A stretch of 64,000 bases of DNA from Hyphobacterium indicum (GCF_003129605.1 NZ_QBDX01000004.1:1054001-1118000), one strand, 5' to 3'; counted from the first letter of the stretch, positions 35,682 through 45,149 are shown. Notes: generated from the letters alone by a model not told the origin. Made by a program: numbers and translations.

Positions 35682-36986
35682 TCAGACTTTGCCGCTTTTC
35701 CGCAATCGCGCGATGAAGAAACCGTCAATTCCGCCGCGTGTGGACCACATGTCGGGCGTCAGCCGCACAGAACCGGAATCCAGAATGGCGCGCTCCAGCT
35801 CTGGCAGCTCGTCCGGCAGAATCCTGTCAGTCTCCAGGTCCGGATTGCGCGCCAGCCCGCGCTCAAGCCAGCCTTCGCCTTCCTCGGGCTGCAGCGAGCA
35901 GGTGCAGATCACCATCCGCCCGCCCGGTTTCAGCAGGCGTGCGGCATTGTCCAGCAACCCGTCCTGTATCGGGACGAGGGAGGCAATGTCATCTTCATTC
36001 TTGATCCACGCAGCATCCGGGCGGCGGCGCAACGTCCCGGTTGCCGAGCAGGGCGCATCCAGCAGGATGGCATCAAAGGAGGCGTCTTGACCCCAGCTTT
36101 GCCCGTCCGCCGTGACACATTCGGCGGCAAGCCCGGTGCGGCCGAGATTGTCCGCAACGCGCCGCATGCGTTTGGGCGAGGCGTCGAGCGCCGTCACGGA
36201 TGCGCCGGCCGCAGCCAGTTGCATGGTTTTGCCGCCCGGTGCCGCACACAGATCCAGAACGGTTTCACCGGGCTGCACATCGAGCAGGCGCGCGGGCAGC
36301 GCGGCTCCGGCATCCTGTGCCCACCACGCACCCTCATCAAAGCCGGGCAGGGCGGTGATATCGCCAATGTCCGGCTTGCGAAGCGTTCCGGTCGGCAACA
36401 CCTCGGCCCCGATAGCTTCGGCCCACTTTCCGGCCTCGTCTGCGGATTTGAGCGAAAGGTCCAGCGGCGGATCGCCCATGACGACAGCACAGATCGCCTC
36501 AACCGTCCGCATGCCATAGGCCGCCTGCCAGCTTTCGCGCAGCCAGTTCGGCAGATTGTCTGACAGCGGCGTTGCATCGGCAATATCCTTGCCGCCGGCC
36601 ACGACTTTGCGGAGCACGGCATTGATCAGGCCCGAAAACCGTTTCGATTCCGCCGAGGTCTTGGCCAATGTCACCGCTTCGGACACGGCAGCATGAGGCT
36701 TGGTGTCCAGAAACAGGATTTGCGCGACCGCGGTTTCAAGCAAGAGGCGCGCCTCGCCGGCATGATCGGGCAGATCGTGTTCGAGAAAGGCTGACAGCAC
36801 GGCGTGGATCTGACCGCGGCGGCGTAGCGTGGTCGCCGAGATCATCCGCGCAAAGGCCTTGTCGCGCGCTTCCATGCGGGCGAATTCGGGCGTCTGCGAC
36901 AGCGCGGCATCCAGTGCGGTGCGGCTTTCCAGCACAAATTTCAGGGCGCGCACGGCGGCGCGGCGGGCATCGAGTCCGGGATTCAT
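35682..36986 (-). CDS. rsmB: RsmB/NOP-type 16S rRNA m5C methyltransferase
   Basis: A 434-residue enzyme that methylates a cytosine C5 in rRNA. The N-terminal NusB-like RNA-binding part (about residues 5-140, starting [20 protein letters not shown]) is followed by the methyltransferase: [17 protein letters not shown] for SAM, then the two catalytic Cys in [17 protein letters not shown] and [12 protein letters not shown]. This combination is RsmB-type. It is first of a likely unit with rpe and heparinase, and its start is 46 bases from the divergent SDHAF4-like gene. Confidence 0.92.
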   Translation of the reverse strand: MNPGLDARRAAVRALKFVLESRTALDAALSQTPEFARMEARDKAFARMISATTLRRRGQIHAVLSAFLEHDLPDHAGEARLLLETAVAQILFLDTKPHAAVSEAVTLAKTSAESKRFSGLINAVLRKVVAGGKDIADATPLSDNLPNWLRESWQAAYGMRTVEAICAVVMGDPPLDLSLKSADEAGKWAEAIGAEVLPTGTLRKPDIGDITALPGFDEGAWWAQDAGAALPARLLDVQPGETVLDLCAAPGGKTMQLAAAGASVTALDASPKRMRRVADNLGRTGLAAECVTADGQSWGQDASFDAILLDAPCSATGTLRRRPDAAWIKNEDDIASLVPIQDGLLDNAARLLKPGGRMVICTCSLQPEEGEGWLERGLARNPDLETDRILPDELPELERAILDSGSVRLTPDMWSTRGGIDGFFIARLRKSGKV

Positions 36987-37032
36987 GCGCGCGCCCTAGC
37001 ATGTCGCGTTCTGGCGCGCTATCTCCCCGTCC

Positions 37033-37239
37033 ATGAGCACGTCTGAAACACCTCCCGCGGGCGCCGCGCCCGGAAAGCAACTGAGTGCAGCCGCGAAACG
37101 CGCGCTGGAAGAGGCCGCACGCCGGCGCGAGCAGGCCCAGGGTGCCGCCGAATCTCCCAGGGAAATCAATGGCCCGGCTGGGCCCGAACCCACGCGATTC
37201 GGAGATTGGGAACGCAAGGGCGTCGTGTCGGACTTCTGA
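37033..37239 (+). CDS. DUF1674 / SDHAF4-like succinate dehydrogenase assembly factor
   Basis: A 68-residue hydrophilic protein ending in PTRFGDWERKGVVSDF, the invariant C-terminal signature of DUF1674, the family that includes mitochondrial SDHAF4. The eukaryotic protein binds flavinylated SdhA and helps assemble complex II; the same role is likely here. The N-terminal half (PPAGAAPGKQLSAAAKRAL) is low in conservation and rich in Ala and charged residues. No succinate dehydrogenase gene is in the window, and it stands alone, divergent from rsmB. Confidence 0.9.
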   Translation: MSTSETPPAGAAPGKQLSAAAKRALEEAARRREQAQGAAESPREINGPAGPEPTRFGDWERKGVVSDF

Positions 37240-37302
37240 GCGCTTCGCCCGCCAAGGGAAACCGCTATTCTCTGGCACGGCTTTGGCATTAGCATTCTGT
37301 TA

Positions 37303-38559
37303 ATGAACAAGATGCTCGCCTCCTTCCTCGTTCTCGCGGCTGCCGGTCCGGCGGTGGCGCAGGACCATAATCGCCTTCTCGGTGGCCAAAATATCCCGGC
37401 CGGGGCACAGATTCGCTATGCGGAATGTCCGGCCGGTACACGTCAGATTTTCCCGGAAGGTCAGTCCGAGCCCATCTGTGTGGTGGATCGTTCCGGCACA
37501 TATTCCGGTGCTGGCCATTCGGGCACAATGTCCGGCGGATATGAGACCGGCGCCTATAGCGGATATGACACCGGCGGCAATTCCGGTCCGGCGACCTCGG
37601 TGGACTATCGGTCGGATTATACGCCGGAAGGATATATTTTCAGGAATAACGAAGGCAGTCGCCTTCTGAGGCAACCCACATCTGGCCGCTCCCGGTATTC
37701 CTATATCGATGACGGCGATTACATTCCGAACAGCTCCGGACATCGAGATGATACGGGACGCTACGAGTCAGATCGATATGCCGATTACCGCGGAGGGCCG
37801 CATGGCCCCCGCCGCATGCCGGGTCATCCCTGTGTGATTCTCGATCCGGTCCCGACCGAAACCGAGTGGAATGCGTCTGGGGGGCCGTGCCGCCTTGTCG
37901 ATGTTCCGCGGCGTCCGCCGCATTATGAGCCGCCGCGATACGAACCTCCACGCTACGAGCCGCCACGCTATGTTGTGCGCGAGGACAGCTATTACCGACG
38001 CGAGAGCGAATACACCCGCACCCGTTATGCGCGCGAATGGCATGGCCAGGATGGCCGCTACTGGCGCGATTCGGGCGGTTATTCCTCGGGCGGCCACTCA
38101 TCTTCCTGTGGCTGTGACCATCATCACCGGCATCACAGCGGCTGTGGGCATTCCAGCGAATATGCGACCTATACCGGCCCGATCTTTCCGGGTGTCGGTG
38201 GCCGTTCCCCGGTCTATTATGGCGGCGGAGGCGGCACTTTCATCATCCAGAGTGGTGGCGGACGTTCGCGCGCCTTTGCCGGCAGCGGGGCCGGATCGAA
38301 TGCCGGTTCCAGCGCCAATGCCTCGGCCAATGTCAATGTAAACACCAATGTCCGCGTCAATACCGGCGTCCGCTTTACGGGCGGTGGCGGTGGCCATGGC
38401 GGGGGTGGTTATGGCGGTCACGGAGGCGGCGGATATGGCGGAGGTCATGGCGGCGGCTATGGTGGCGGCGGCTACGGTGGTGGTGGCTATGGCGGTGGCG
38501 GTTACTCCGGCGGCGGTTATGGCGGCGGGGGTTATGGCGGAGGCGGCGGCAGCTATTAG
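37303..38559 (+). CDS. Exported Gly/Tyr/His-rich low-complexity protein
   Basis: A 418-residue protein that I do not recognise as a known family. It has a signal peptide (about residues 1-20, ending AVAQD), a domain with Y-A-E-C-P-A-G-T-R near residue 40, then tandem PPRYE repeats (about 206-224), a Cys/His-rich patch (SSSCGCDHHHRHHSGCGHSS, about 266-285), an alternating N-V-N-T stretch (about 340-355), and a C-terminal run of GGYGGG repeats to the end. The composition suggests a surface or matrix protein; the Cys/His patch could bind metal. No Shine-Dalgarno is evident before the ATG. Its stop overlaps the convergent pyrF stop. Confidence 0.75.
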   Translation: MNKMLASFLVLAAAGPAVAQDHNRLLGGQNIPAGAQIRYAECPAGTRQIFPEGQSEPICVVDRSGTYSGAGHSGTMSGGYETGAYSGYDTGGNSGPATSVDYRSDYTPEGYIFRNNEGSRLLRQPTSGRSRYSYIDDGDYIPNSSGHRDDTGRYESDRYADYRGGPHGPRRMPGHPCVILDPVPTETEWNASGGPCRLVDVPRRPPHYEPPRYEPPRYEPPRYVVREDSYYRRESEYTRTRYAREWHGQDGRYWRDSGGYSSGGHSSSCGCDHHHRHHSGCGHSSEYATYTGPIFPGVGGRSPVYYGGGGGTFIIQSGGGRSRAFAGSGAGSNAGSSANASANVNVNTNVRVNTGVRFTGGGGGHGGGGYGGHGGGGYGGGHGGGYGGGGYGGGGYGGGGYSGGGYGGGGYGGGGGSY

Positions 38560-39242
38560 GCCGCGCCCATCTCCTCCAGGATTTTCCGCGCGGCGTCAGC
38601 CGAATCAGAAGCGGCATTGACCGGCCGTCCGACCACCAGATGCGTCGCGCCATTGCGCAAGGCATCAGCAGGAGTTGCCGCCCGCGCCTGATCATCCTGG
38701 CTGGACCATGAGGGCCGGATGCCCGGCGTCACGATCAGAAAGCCGTCTCCGAATTTTTCCCGGATTTCAGCGGCTTCCAGCGGGCTGGCGACAATGCCAT
38801 CCATGCCCGCTTCCAGTGCCTGTTCGACCCGCCGCATCACCAGATCGCGCGCGCCCATCCGATAGCCCATCTCGGTCAGCATGGCATCATCATAGGACGT
38901 CAGCACGGTCACGCCGAGCAGTTTCAGATCCGGATCATCGCCGCGCCCGGCCACCGCCGCCCGCATCACCGGCGGTTCGGCATGCACGGTCAGCAAATCC
39001 CCGCCGCGCGAGGCAATCGACCGCGTCGCCTTTTCCACCGTGGTGGGAATGTCGTGCAGCTTGAAGTCCAGAAACACTTTCTTGCCCTGGCGGCGCAAGC
39101 GCTCACTCAGCTCCATCCCGCCCACGGGCAGGAGTTGCAGCCCGATCTTGTAGAAGGAGACCACCTCCCCGCATTGCGCGGTCATGGCCTCCGCTTCGGC
39201 GGTGGAGGGCAGGTCGAGGGCGACGATCAGACGGTCTTTCAT
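38556..39242 (-). CDS. pyrF: Orotidine 5'-phosphate decarboxylase
   Basis: A 228-residue TIM-barrel enzyme of UMP synthesis. RLIVALDLPS opens strand 1, and the catalytic signature VFLDFKLHDIPTTV holds the Asp-Lys-Asp tetrad members; TVLTSYDD, GMDGIVASPLEA and LIVTPGIRP complete the phosphate-binding loops. Length matches bacterial type I enzymes. The upstream SDR gene ends three bases before this start on the same strand, so they are probably co-transcribed. Confidence 0.97.
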   Translation of the reverse strand: MKDRLIVALDLPSTAEAEAMTAQCGEVVSFYKIGLQLLPVGGMELSERLRRQGKKVFLDFKLHDIPTTVEKATRSIASRGGDLLTVHAEPPVMRAAVAGRGDDPDLKLLGVTVLTSYDDAMLTEMGYRMGARDLVMRRVEQALEAGMDGIVASPLEAAEIREKFGDGFLIVTPGIRPSWSSQDDQARAATPADALRNGATHLVVGRPVNAASDSADAARKILEEMGAA

Positions 39243-39245
39243 GGC

Positions 39246-40082
39246 CTACTCCGCCGCTTGTGTGGCTTGGGCGCGCTTCATGGCGCGCCGGGCCTGCTGC
39301 GCAATCAGCCATTCGCCCACCGGATCGGGCAGAACCCGCATCAGCCCGGTCATGAATTTATACCATGCCCCCGGCACGCTGACGGCTTTGTTGCGCTCCA
39401 CGGCATCATAGGCGGTGGCGGCGACATCCTCGGCTTTCAGCATCCAGTAGGAGGGCAGTTGCGAAACCGACTGGCGCGCCCCGTTCACATCATGGAATTC
39501 CGACCAGGTGTAGCCGGGACAGACCGCGGTGGCGTGAACATTCTTGCCGATCATTTCCGCTTTCAGCGATTGTGACACCTTGATCAGAAGACTTTTTGCG
39601 CCGGGATAGATTGTGCCGGAAAACCGCGTATGGCCGGGCGAGACCGGCAGCAGGGCGGAAACGGACGAGACATTGATGATGCGGCCGAACTTGCGCTCTT
39701 CCATGCCCGGCAGGACGAGGTGAATCAGCTTGAGATAGCTGGTCACCATCAGCTCGAGGAAGCGCGCCTGATCGGCCCAGCCGGTTTCGGTGAAATATCC
39801 CGGCTGTCCGGCCCCGGCATTATTGACCAGCCCGTCGATCTGACGGCCGGCCTTTTCGATTTCCGCGAAAATGCGCTCCGGCTCGCCCGGCCTGGAAAGG
39901 TCGGCCGGAATGACCAGGCTGTCGACGCCATTCTTGGCCTTCATTTCCGCGGCCAGATCTTTCAGACGGTCTTCGCGGCGGGCGACCAGCGCCAGATCCC
40001 AGCCCTTTGCGGCGAATTGCCGGGCCATGGCATCGCCGATGCCGGAGGATGCGCCGGTGATGAGAACGAGTTTGCGGGCCAT
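39246..40082 (-). CDS. SDR-family oxidoreductase (DltE-like)
   Basis: A 278-residue classical short-chain dehydrogenase: T-G-A-S-S-G-I-G at residues 9-16, Arg residues after strand 2 (VARREDRL) favouring NADP, NNAGAGQPG, the catalytic Ser in NVSSVSALLP and Y-P-G-A-K-S as the Y-x3-K motif. It belongs to the COG0300 group (DltE/YqjQ-like), whose substrates are mostly unknown. The C-terminal extension with basic residues may associate with membranes. It is upstream of pyrF by three bases; a shared metabolic role is not evident. Confidence 0.85.
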   Translation of the reverse strand: MARKLVLITGASSGIGDAMARQFAAKGWDLALVARREDRLKDLAAEMKAKNGVDSLVIPADLSRPGEPERIFAEIEKAGRQIDGLVNNAGAGQPGYFTETGWADQARFLELMVTSYLKLIHLVLPGMEERKFGRIINVSSVSALLPVSPGHTRFSGTIYPGAKSLLIKVSQSLKAEMIGKNVHATAVCPGYTWSEFHDVNGARQSVSQLPSYWMLKAEDVAATAYDAVERNKAVSVPGAWYKFMTGLMRVLPDPVGEWLIAQQARRAMKRAQATQAAE

Positions 40083-40253
40083 GTATCAGTCCTTTGGCGG
40101 CGGAAAGCGGGGATAAAACTGGAATCGGGAGATTTTGTCTCCTACTACGACTCCTACGATTTTATCCACGCCGGAGGCAATCGGTGAAAGATCACAGCCC
40201 CACTATAACGCCATCCGGCCCGCCGTGGAGACGCGTTCTGCCATGCCCGGCCG

Positions 40254-41165
40254 CTAGCCCGTAAAACCGCGCTCCACCACGAATGTGCGCGCCAGCGTTT
40301 CCGGCCGGGCCTGCCGCGGTTCGATCACGCGCAGCCAGCGCGCCAGCGCAAATTTCGGCAGCCAGCCGAAACCCGGCCGCGCTTCCAGCCCGCCTTCATA
40401 ACCGGACCGCTCGCGCAGCCAGGCATTGGCCAGCACCGCATTGGCCCGCATCAGGGCGGCGGGCGTCATGTATTCGACCGACAGCGAGACATTGAGATCC
40501 GGCCCGTTCTCGATCCGGTGCGGCCCGTTCTGCGGCCAGGACAGCATGTCGCCGGGCACCAGATCGAAGACCTGCGCCCCGGCATCAAAGCTGCGATCAT
40601 AGGGAATCGCCTCGGTCGTTGCCTCGCTGACCACACGCTCCAGATCCCGTGCCGCGATGAAAGGCGATTCCCGCGGATAGACGAAGATCCGCTTGCGGCC
40701 CCGCACATGGAACAGCATGACGCGCGGCACATCGAGATGATAGGACACGCGCGCGCCGGGCGAGGAGATCAGCAGGGCCAGGTCGGTGCGGAACGGCATG
40801 AAGCCGGGCAGGGCGCGCTTCAGCTCGCTGAAAATCTGCCGGTTCATGCCACCAAGATAGGCATCGCGCGCGCTCGATCCGCGAAGATTGAGCCACAGAT
40901 TGCCAGCCTTCACCGCCTGCACCAGCTCGGCGCCTGAAATATCGCCCAGCCGCCCCCGCTGCCAGCTGTCCGGCCCCTCGCCCATCGTGTAGACGCCCAC
41001 ATCCTCGCGCGGATAGCGGTCCAGCAATTCGGCCAGCCCCGCATCGGTGAACAGTGGATCACCGCCCAGATCATGGGCATGACGCGTGACCGCGCTGCCG
41101 AAAGCGCGCCGCGCCTTCGCATCGAATGGGCCGGACGGAAAAACACGCGGGCAAGGGGCAGGCAT
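40254..41165 (-). CDS. JmjC/cupin-like Fe(II)-dependent oxygenase family protein
   Basis: A 303-residue protein with a JmjC/cupin core. His143 and Asp145 in SYHLDVPRVMLFHV and His216 in NGPHRIEN make the H-x-D...H iron site; the adjacent GRKRIFVYPRE, with Lys and Arg, suits 2-oxoglutarate binding. Bacterial proteins of this type hydroxylate amino acid side chains or small molecules, but no target can be assigned. The ATG at 41165 was chosen because the upstream extension is unusually Arg/Gly-rich and overlaps the promoter of the divergent membrane gene; the start remains moderately uncertain. Confidence 0.7.
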   Translation of the reverse strand: MPAPCPRVFPSGPFDAKARRAFGSAVTRHAHDLGGDPLFTDAGLAELLDRYPREDVGVYTMGEGPDSWQRGRLGDISGAELVQAVKAGNLWLNLRGSSARDAYLGGMNRQIFSELKRALPGFMPFRTDLALLISSPGARVSYHLDVPRVMLFHVRGRKRIFVYPRESPFIAARDLERVVSEATTEAIPYDRSFDAGAQVFDLVPGDMLSWPQNGPHRIENGPDLNVSLSVEYMTPAALMRANAVLANAWLRERSGYEGGLEARPGFGWLPKFALARWLRVIEPRQARPETLARTFVVERGFTG

Positions 41166-41341
41166 GGCAGGGCTCCACAATCGCTGTCCGGACCGGAGGC
41201 GGCGGGCGTTCCAACCCGGAACACATCCCGCCTGGCCGGCCCGTCCGGACAGGCCTTGCCGCCGGATACGCAAGATGGAGGCCGGACCGGCTTGCCGGCC
41301 CGGCCCGGCTTGCGGCAGGATGGCGCAAAACGGAGAGGCGC

Positions 41342-41806
41342 ATGACCGTCATTCAGCAGCTGGGACGCCTTTTCGTGCGGCGCTTTCTGTTTCCGGCGAT
41401 ATCTTTTCTGGGCGCCAGCATGGTGGCCAGCGTGTGCGTCTCCATCGTCTTTTTCATCATTGCGCTGTGGGGCGGGGACGAGCCGGTTTCCTTCGCCGGC
41501 CTGTTTTCCATGCTGATCATCGCGATCACGCTGGGCTTCTATATCGCCGCTTTCGCCGCCTTTCCGGCCCTGCTCCTGATCTGGGGGATGCGCCTTGCGA
41601 AAATCCCCCGCGGATGGACAGACGCCCTCGCCGGTGCGCTCACCGGTGCCGCGATCATGCACTTTATTGCGCATGGCGCATCGGCCATCACCCAGCCGCC
41701 CTCTCCCATCATCGGCCTGTTTGCGGTGGCGGGGCTGATCGGCGGAGCGGTCTACTGGAATTTCACGGGACGGCCGCGCCCGCCCTATGCCTTCCTGCAC
41801 GATTAG
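41342..41806 (+). CDS. Four-helix integral membrane protein, unknown
   Basis: A 154-residue protein with four predicted membrane segments (about residues 16-43, 50-82, 92-110 and 121-140) and short loops, none with charged functional motifs. I cannot assign a family. GGAGAGG lies just before the ATG. It is divergent from the JmjC/cupin gene, and its stop overlaps the convergent Na/Pi cotransporter by four bases. Confidence 0.7.
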   Translation: MTVIQQLGRLFVRRFLFPAISFLGASMVASVCVSIVFFIIALWGGDEPVSFAGLFSMLIIAITLGFYIAAFAAFPALLLIWGMRLAKIPRGWTDALAGALTGAAIMHFIAHGASAITQPPSPIIGLFAVAGLIGGAVYWNFTGRPRPPYAFLHD

Positions 41807-43428
41807 GCGGTCCGCTCCGGGGTTTCAGGATCCAGAAGGCGGTCGCCCTTGACCATCTGCTCGGTCAGGCGGCGGACATGGCTGAGCGCATCCAGCGCCG
41901 CGTCCACCGCCTCCGGTCCCGCTTCGCCCTGCGCGGCGGCCCGCAGAATTTCGGACTTGGCCAGCTGATAGGCGGTTTCGAAGGCCTCCAGCGCGGCGTC
42001 GCGTCCGCTGGCATGGCCGGGATCGTCCGGTCCCGCCGATAACGTAATCGCCCGCCTTGCGCTGTTCAGCGCCTCCCGTGCCGCGTCTCTCGCTTCCGCC
42101 CCGCCCAGCGCCGCAATGGCGGGGCGCGCCTCCAGCGCTGCGGGAGAAAGCCGCGCCGCCTCCTCGAAATAACGTCCGACGCGCAGCATGACCGGCAGCG
42201 CCTCGGCTTCGCTGCGCGGCATCTCCTGCATGCGCAGCCGGGTGGCAAATTCGGTGATGGCGCGGCCCAGCTGGCGGCAGGCAACCGCGCGCCGGGCCAG
42301 CGCACCCCGCGCGCCCGGCTTCGGCGAAAGCGCCAGCCCTGCCAGGGCCGCGGCCTCATCATGAAGCCGTGCCAGCTCGGCCCGGATCGCGGGCAGGGCC
42401 AGCGCCGGCGTGGCGCGCAGCGTGATGTCGAGATGCCGGGGCCGCGAGATGTCGTCCTCCGCCGTGCGGAACAGGCGCTCCAGCCGGGCCGCCAACACCC
42501 CGGCAAGGGGCAGCATGACGATCAGGCCCAGAATATTGAAACCGGTGTGGAAAATCGCCAGCATCATCGCCGGACTTTCGCCGGGCGTCAGGGCGTGGCT
42601 GATCCAGCCGGCCAGCATCAGCATCAGCGGCAATAGAACCAGTGCGGCGGCCCCCGCGATCAGGTTGAACGCGATATGTCCGGCGGCGACACGGCGGGCG
42701 TTTGCGGTCGCCGTCAGCGTGGCGAAAGCGGCGGTGGACGTGGTGCCCAGATTGGCCCCGATCACCGCCATCGCCGCGCCGGGCAGGCCGATCAGCCCTT
42801 CGGCAGCGGCGGTGAAGATAATGGCAATGGAAGCCGAGGAGGACTGGGTCAGCACCGTGATCGCGAATCCGGCGAGCAGAAGCAGCGCCAGCGGGCCCGG
42901 CCCGCCTCCGGCCGCAAAGCCGAACGCCTCGGCGCCATAGGTCTCCACCACGCCCGCGAAAGCGTCCTTCAGCACCGACAGGCCGAGGAAGAACAAGCCA
43001 AAACCGGTCAACGCCTCGCCAAGACCCTGCAGACGCTTGCCAGCAGCGAGGAAACGCAGCAGCACGCCCAGGGCTATGACCGGCAGCGCATAATGCTCGA
43101 CCGGGAAGCCAATGCCCGTCGCTGCCACCAGCCAGCCCGTCATCGTCGTGCCGATATTGGCGCCAAACACGACGCCGAGGGCCTGCCGCAGGGACAGAAT
43201 GCCGGCATTGACGAAACCGATGACCGCCACGAGGACCGCGCTGGAGGATTGCAACACGCCGGTGATCAGCGCTCCGGCGGCCACCCCGCGCAGGACCGAG
43301 GAGGTCCAGCCGCGCAACAAATCGCGCAGCCCCCCGCCCGCGGCGGCCTTCAGCCCGTCCGTCATCATCGCCATGGCCAGCATGAACAGGGCCAGCCCGC
43401 CCGCAGCATTCAGCAGGATCATCAGCAT
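41803..43428 (-). CDS. Na+/phosphate cotransporter family protein (NptA/PhoU-domain type)
   Basis: A 541-residue transporter. The two inverted Na/Pi repeats carry the family signature QSSSA (GVLQSSSAVLVAV near residue 60 and VLTQSSSASIAII near residue 205), each followed by GANIGTT or GANLGTT. After about 8-10 membrane helices comes a cytoplasmic helical region (about 350-541) like PhoU. It should move phosphate or a related anion with sodium, or regulate such flux. An opposite-strand open frame over this gene is a shadow. Confidence 0.9.
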   Translation of the reverse strand: MLMILLNAAGGLALFMLAMAMMTDGLKAAAGGGLRDLLRGWTSSVLRGVAAGALITGVLQSSSAVLVAVIGFVNAGILSLRQALGVVFGANIGTTMTGWLVAATGIGFPVEHYALPVIALGVLLRFLAAGKRLQGLGEALTGFGLFFLGLSVLKDAFAGVVETYGAEAFGFAAGGGPGPLALLLLAGFAITVLTQSSSASIAIIFTAAAEGLIGLPGAAMAVIGANLGTTSTAAFATLTATANARRVAAGHIAFNLIAGAAALVLLPLMLMLAGWISHALTPGESPAMMLAIFHTGFNILGLIVMLPLAGVLAARLERLFRTAEDDISRPRHLDITLRATPALALPAIRAELARLHDEAAALAGLALSPKPGARGALARRAVACRQLGRAITEFATRLRMQEMPRSEAEALPVMLRVGRYFEEAARLSPAALEARPAIAALGGAEARDAAREALNSARRAITLSAGPDDPGHASGRDAALEAFETAYQLAKSEILRAAAQGEAGPEAVDAALDALSHVRRLTEQMVKGDRLLDPETPERTA

Positions 43429-43590
43429 AAGGAGCGTCCGGAACAGATCATGGCGCGCAGACTAGCTGCGCCCGCGCACCGTGAAAACAACCCTTGTTTC
43501 AGACATGAAAGTGCTGCGCGTCCGGCCGCAACACCCTTGCCTCTATCCGTCGACCGGGTCAGAGTTTGCGGGGTCCGGGGGAGGGAAATC

Positions 43591-44769
43591 ATGCGTGCAG
43601 TTCTGAAATGGGCCGGCATCGCCGGTCTGGTCATCGTCCTGTCGGTGGCCGTCTTCTTTTTCTTCATCCTGCCGCCGCGGGTGGATGATGCGCTGAACGC
43701 CGTCACTCCGCACGATCCCTATGTCATTTCGCCAGAGGCTCAGGCCCTGCATGACACGCTGCGCGTCGCGGACCTTCATTCCGATCTTTTGTTGTGGTCG
43801 CGCGATCCGGTGCGCCGCTATGGCCGCGGCCATACCGATCTGCCGCGCCTGCGCGAAGGCGGTGTTGTGCTGCAGGTCTTCACCTCGGTGACCAAGACGC
43901 CGTCCAACATGAATTACGAAACCAATGATGCCACCAGCGACGACATCACCCTGCTGGCGATTGCCCAGCGCTGGCCGGTCGACACCTGGAACTCGCTCTA
44001 TAATCGCGCCCGCTTTCATGCCCGCCGCCTGCATCGCGCGGCAGAGCGGTCCGACGGCGACTTCGTCGTGGTGAAAAACCGCGCCGATCTGGAAGCGGCG
44101 CTGGCCGCCCAAGCGGACAATCCGGACATGGTGGCCGGAATTCTCGGCACGGAGGGTGCCCATCCGCTGGAAGGCGATCTGGCGAATATTCCGCGCCTCT
44201 ATGCGGAGGGCTATCGCGTTGTTGGCCTGCAGCACTTCTTCGACAATGAGCTGGGCGGCTCCCTGCATGGCCTGTCCAATGCCGGGCTGACGGAATTCGG
44301 CCGCGAAGCGGTGCGCGATCTGCTCGACCGGGGCTTCATTCTCGATCTTGCCCATTCCTCCGAAGCCGTGGTCCGCGAAGTGCTGGACATGACCGGCGCC
44401 CCGCTGATTGTCTCGCATACCGGGGTGCGCTCCCTGTGCGAGACGCCGCGCAATATTCCCGACGCGCTTCTGGCCGAAATCGCGGCGCGCGGCGGCCTGA
44501 TCGGTATCGGCTTCTGGGCCGATGTCACCTGTGATGACAGCCCGGCGGGTATTGCCCGCGTCATTGCCCATGCGGCCGATATTTTCGGCGTGGAGGCGGT
44601 GGCGCTGGGTTCGGACTATGATGGCTCCATCACCGCCACATTCGATGCCTCGGAACTGGCCGCGCTCACCGATGCCCTGCTGGCCGGCGGGATGAGCGAA
44701 GCCGATATCCGCGCGGTGATGGGCGAAAACCAGATCCGCTTCTTCCTCGAGAACTTGCCGGAGGAATAG
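43591..44769 (+). CDS. Membrane-anchored M19 (renal-type) dipeptidase
   Basis: A 392-residue protein with one N-terminal anchor (about residues 8-29) and a periplasmic-facing TIM-barrel metallopeptidase. Family M19 motifs are present: V-A-D-L-H-S-D (the H-x-D metal pair), MVAGILGTEGAH (bridging Glu), LDLAHSS, LIVSHTGVRSLC and LGSDYDGS. It would cleave L,D- or D-containing dipeptides. A strong GGGGGAGGGAA site precedes the ATG, which supports this start over a very long upstream extension that overlaps the antisense transporter gene. Confidence 0.9.
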   Translation: MRAVLKWAGIAGLVIVLSVAVFFFFILPPRVDDALNAVTPHDPYVISPEAQALHDTLRVADLHSDLLLWSRDPVRRYGRGHTDLPRLREGGVVLQVFTSVTKTPSNMNYETNDATSDDITLLAIAQRWPVDTWNSLYNRARFHARRLHRAAERSDGDFVVVKNRADLEAALAAQADNPDMVAGILGTEGAHPLEGDLANIPRLYAEGYRVVGLQHFFDNELGGSLHGLSNAGLTEFGREAVRDLLDRGFILDLAHSSEAVVREVLDMTGAPLIVSHTGVRSLCETPRNIPDALLAEIAARGGLIGIGFWADVTCDDSPAGIARVIAHAADIFGVEAVALGSDYDGSITATFDASELAALTDALLAGGMSEADIRAVMGENQIRFFLENLPEE

Positions 44770-44830
44770 GGTCTACTCGCATGCTTGGGGGTTAACGCCT
44801 CGGCGGCATGTATTCCTCATTCGTAATTTC

Positions 44831-44840
44831 ACTAATTAGT
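44831..44840. promoter_or_regulatory. Candidate operator/promoter of the sdpR-sdpI unit
   Basis: ACTAATTAGT is a perfect 10-bp palindrome 36 bases before the sdpR-like ATG, immediately followed by TTGACG (44842-44847), a good -35-like hexamer. The stretch is AT-rich in a GC-rich setting. ArsR/SdpR repressors bind such palindromes at their own promoters, so autorepression is likely but untested. Confidence 0.45.
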
Positions 44841-44876
44841 CTTGACGCTAAATAAAGGCCATGTCAATCATCGGCC

Positions 44877-45149
44877 ATGAGTGATGTTTTCAAGGCGCTG
44901 GCCCACCCGGTCCGGCGTCAGGTGCTGAAAAAACTGCGGGACGGACCGATGACGGCGGGTGATCTGGCCGCCGCCTTCCCCGTGTCCAAGCCGACCATGT
45001 CGGGCCATTTCACCGCGCTGAAAGAGGCGGGGCTGATCCGCGCCGAACGCCATGGCACCACCATCCGCTACCGGCTCAATGCCGGCGCCGCCGAAGAAGC
45101 CATTGCCTTGCTCATGGGGCTGGTGGGCAAAAGGGAGACTGACACATGA
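44877..45149 (+). CDS. sdpR: ArsR/SdpR-family autorepressor
   Basis: A 90-residue winged-helix repressor. VFKALAHPVRRQVLKKL is the classical N-terminal helix of the family, followed by the recognition helix region VSKPTMSGHFTALKEAGLI and the wing AERHGTTIRYRLN. No metal-binding Cys motif (C-V-C) is present, which separates it from metal-sensing ArsR proteins and favours the SdpR group. Its stop overlaps the start of the sdpI-like gene by ATGA. In Bacillus, SdpI captures a toxin and sequesters SdpR; whether signal relay happens here is open. Confidence 0.85.
   Translation: MSDVFKALAHPVRRQVLKKLRDGPMTAGDLAAAFPVSKPTMSGHFTALKEAGLIRAERHGTTIRYRLNAGAAEEAIALLMGLVGKRETDT

Noticed and set aside
38388-38548. 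Apparent tandem DNA repeat or CRISPR-like array
   Set aside because: It is the imperfect Gly/Tyr codon repeat of the exported protein, in frame, with no spacers or constant repeat unit.
42676-43590. Long upstream extension of the M19 dipeptidase
   Set aside because: It lies antisense to the Na/Pi cotransporter and is rich in Arg/Gly/Gln shadow sequence; the anchored start after GGGGGAGGGAA is convincing.
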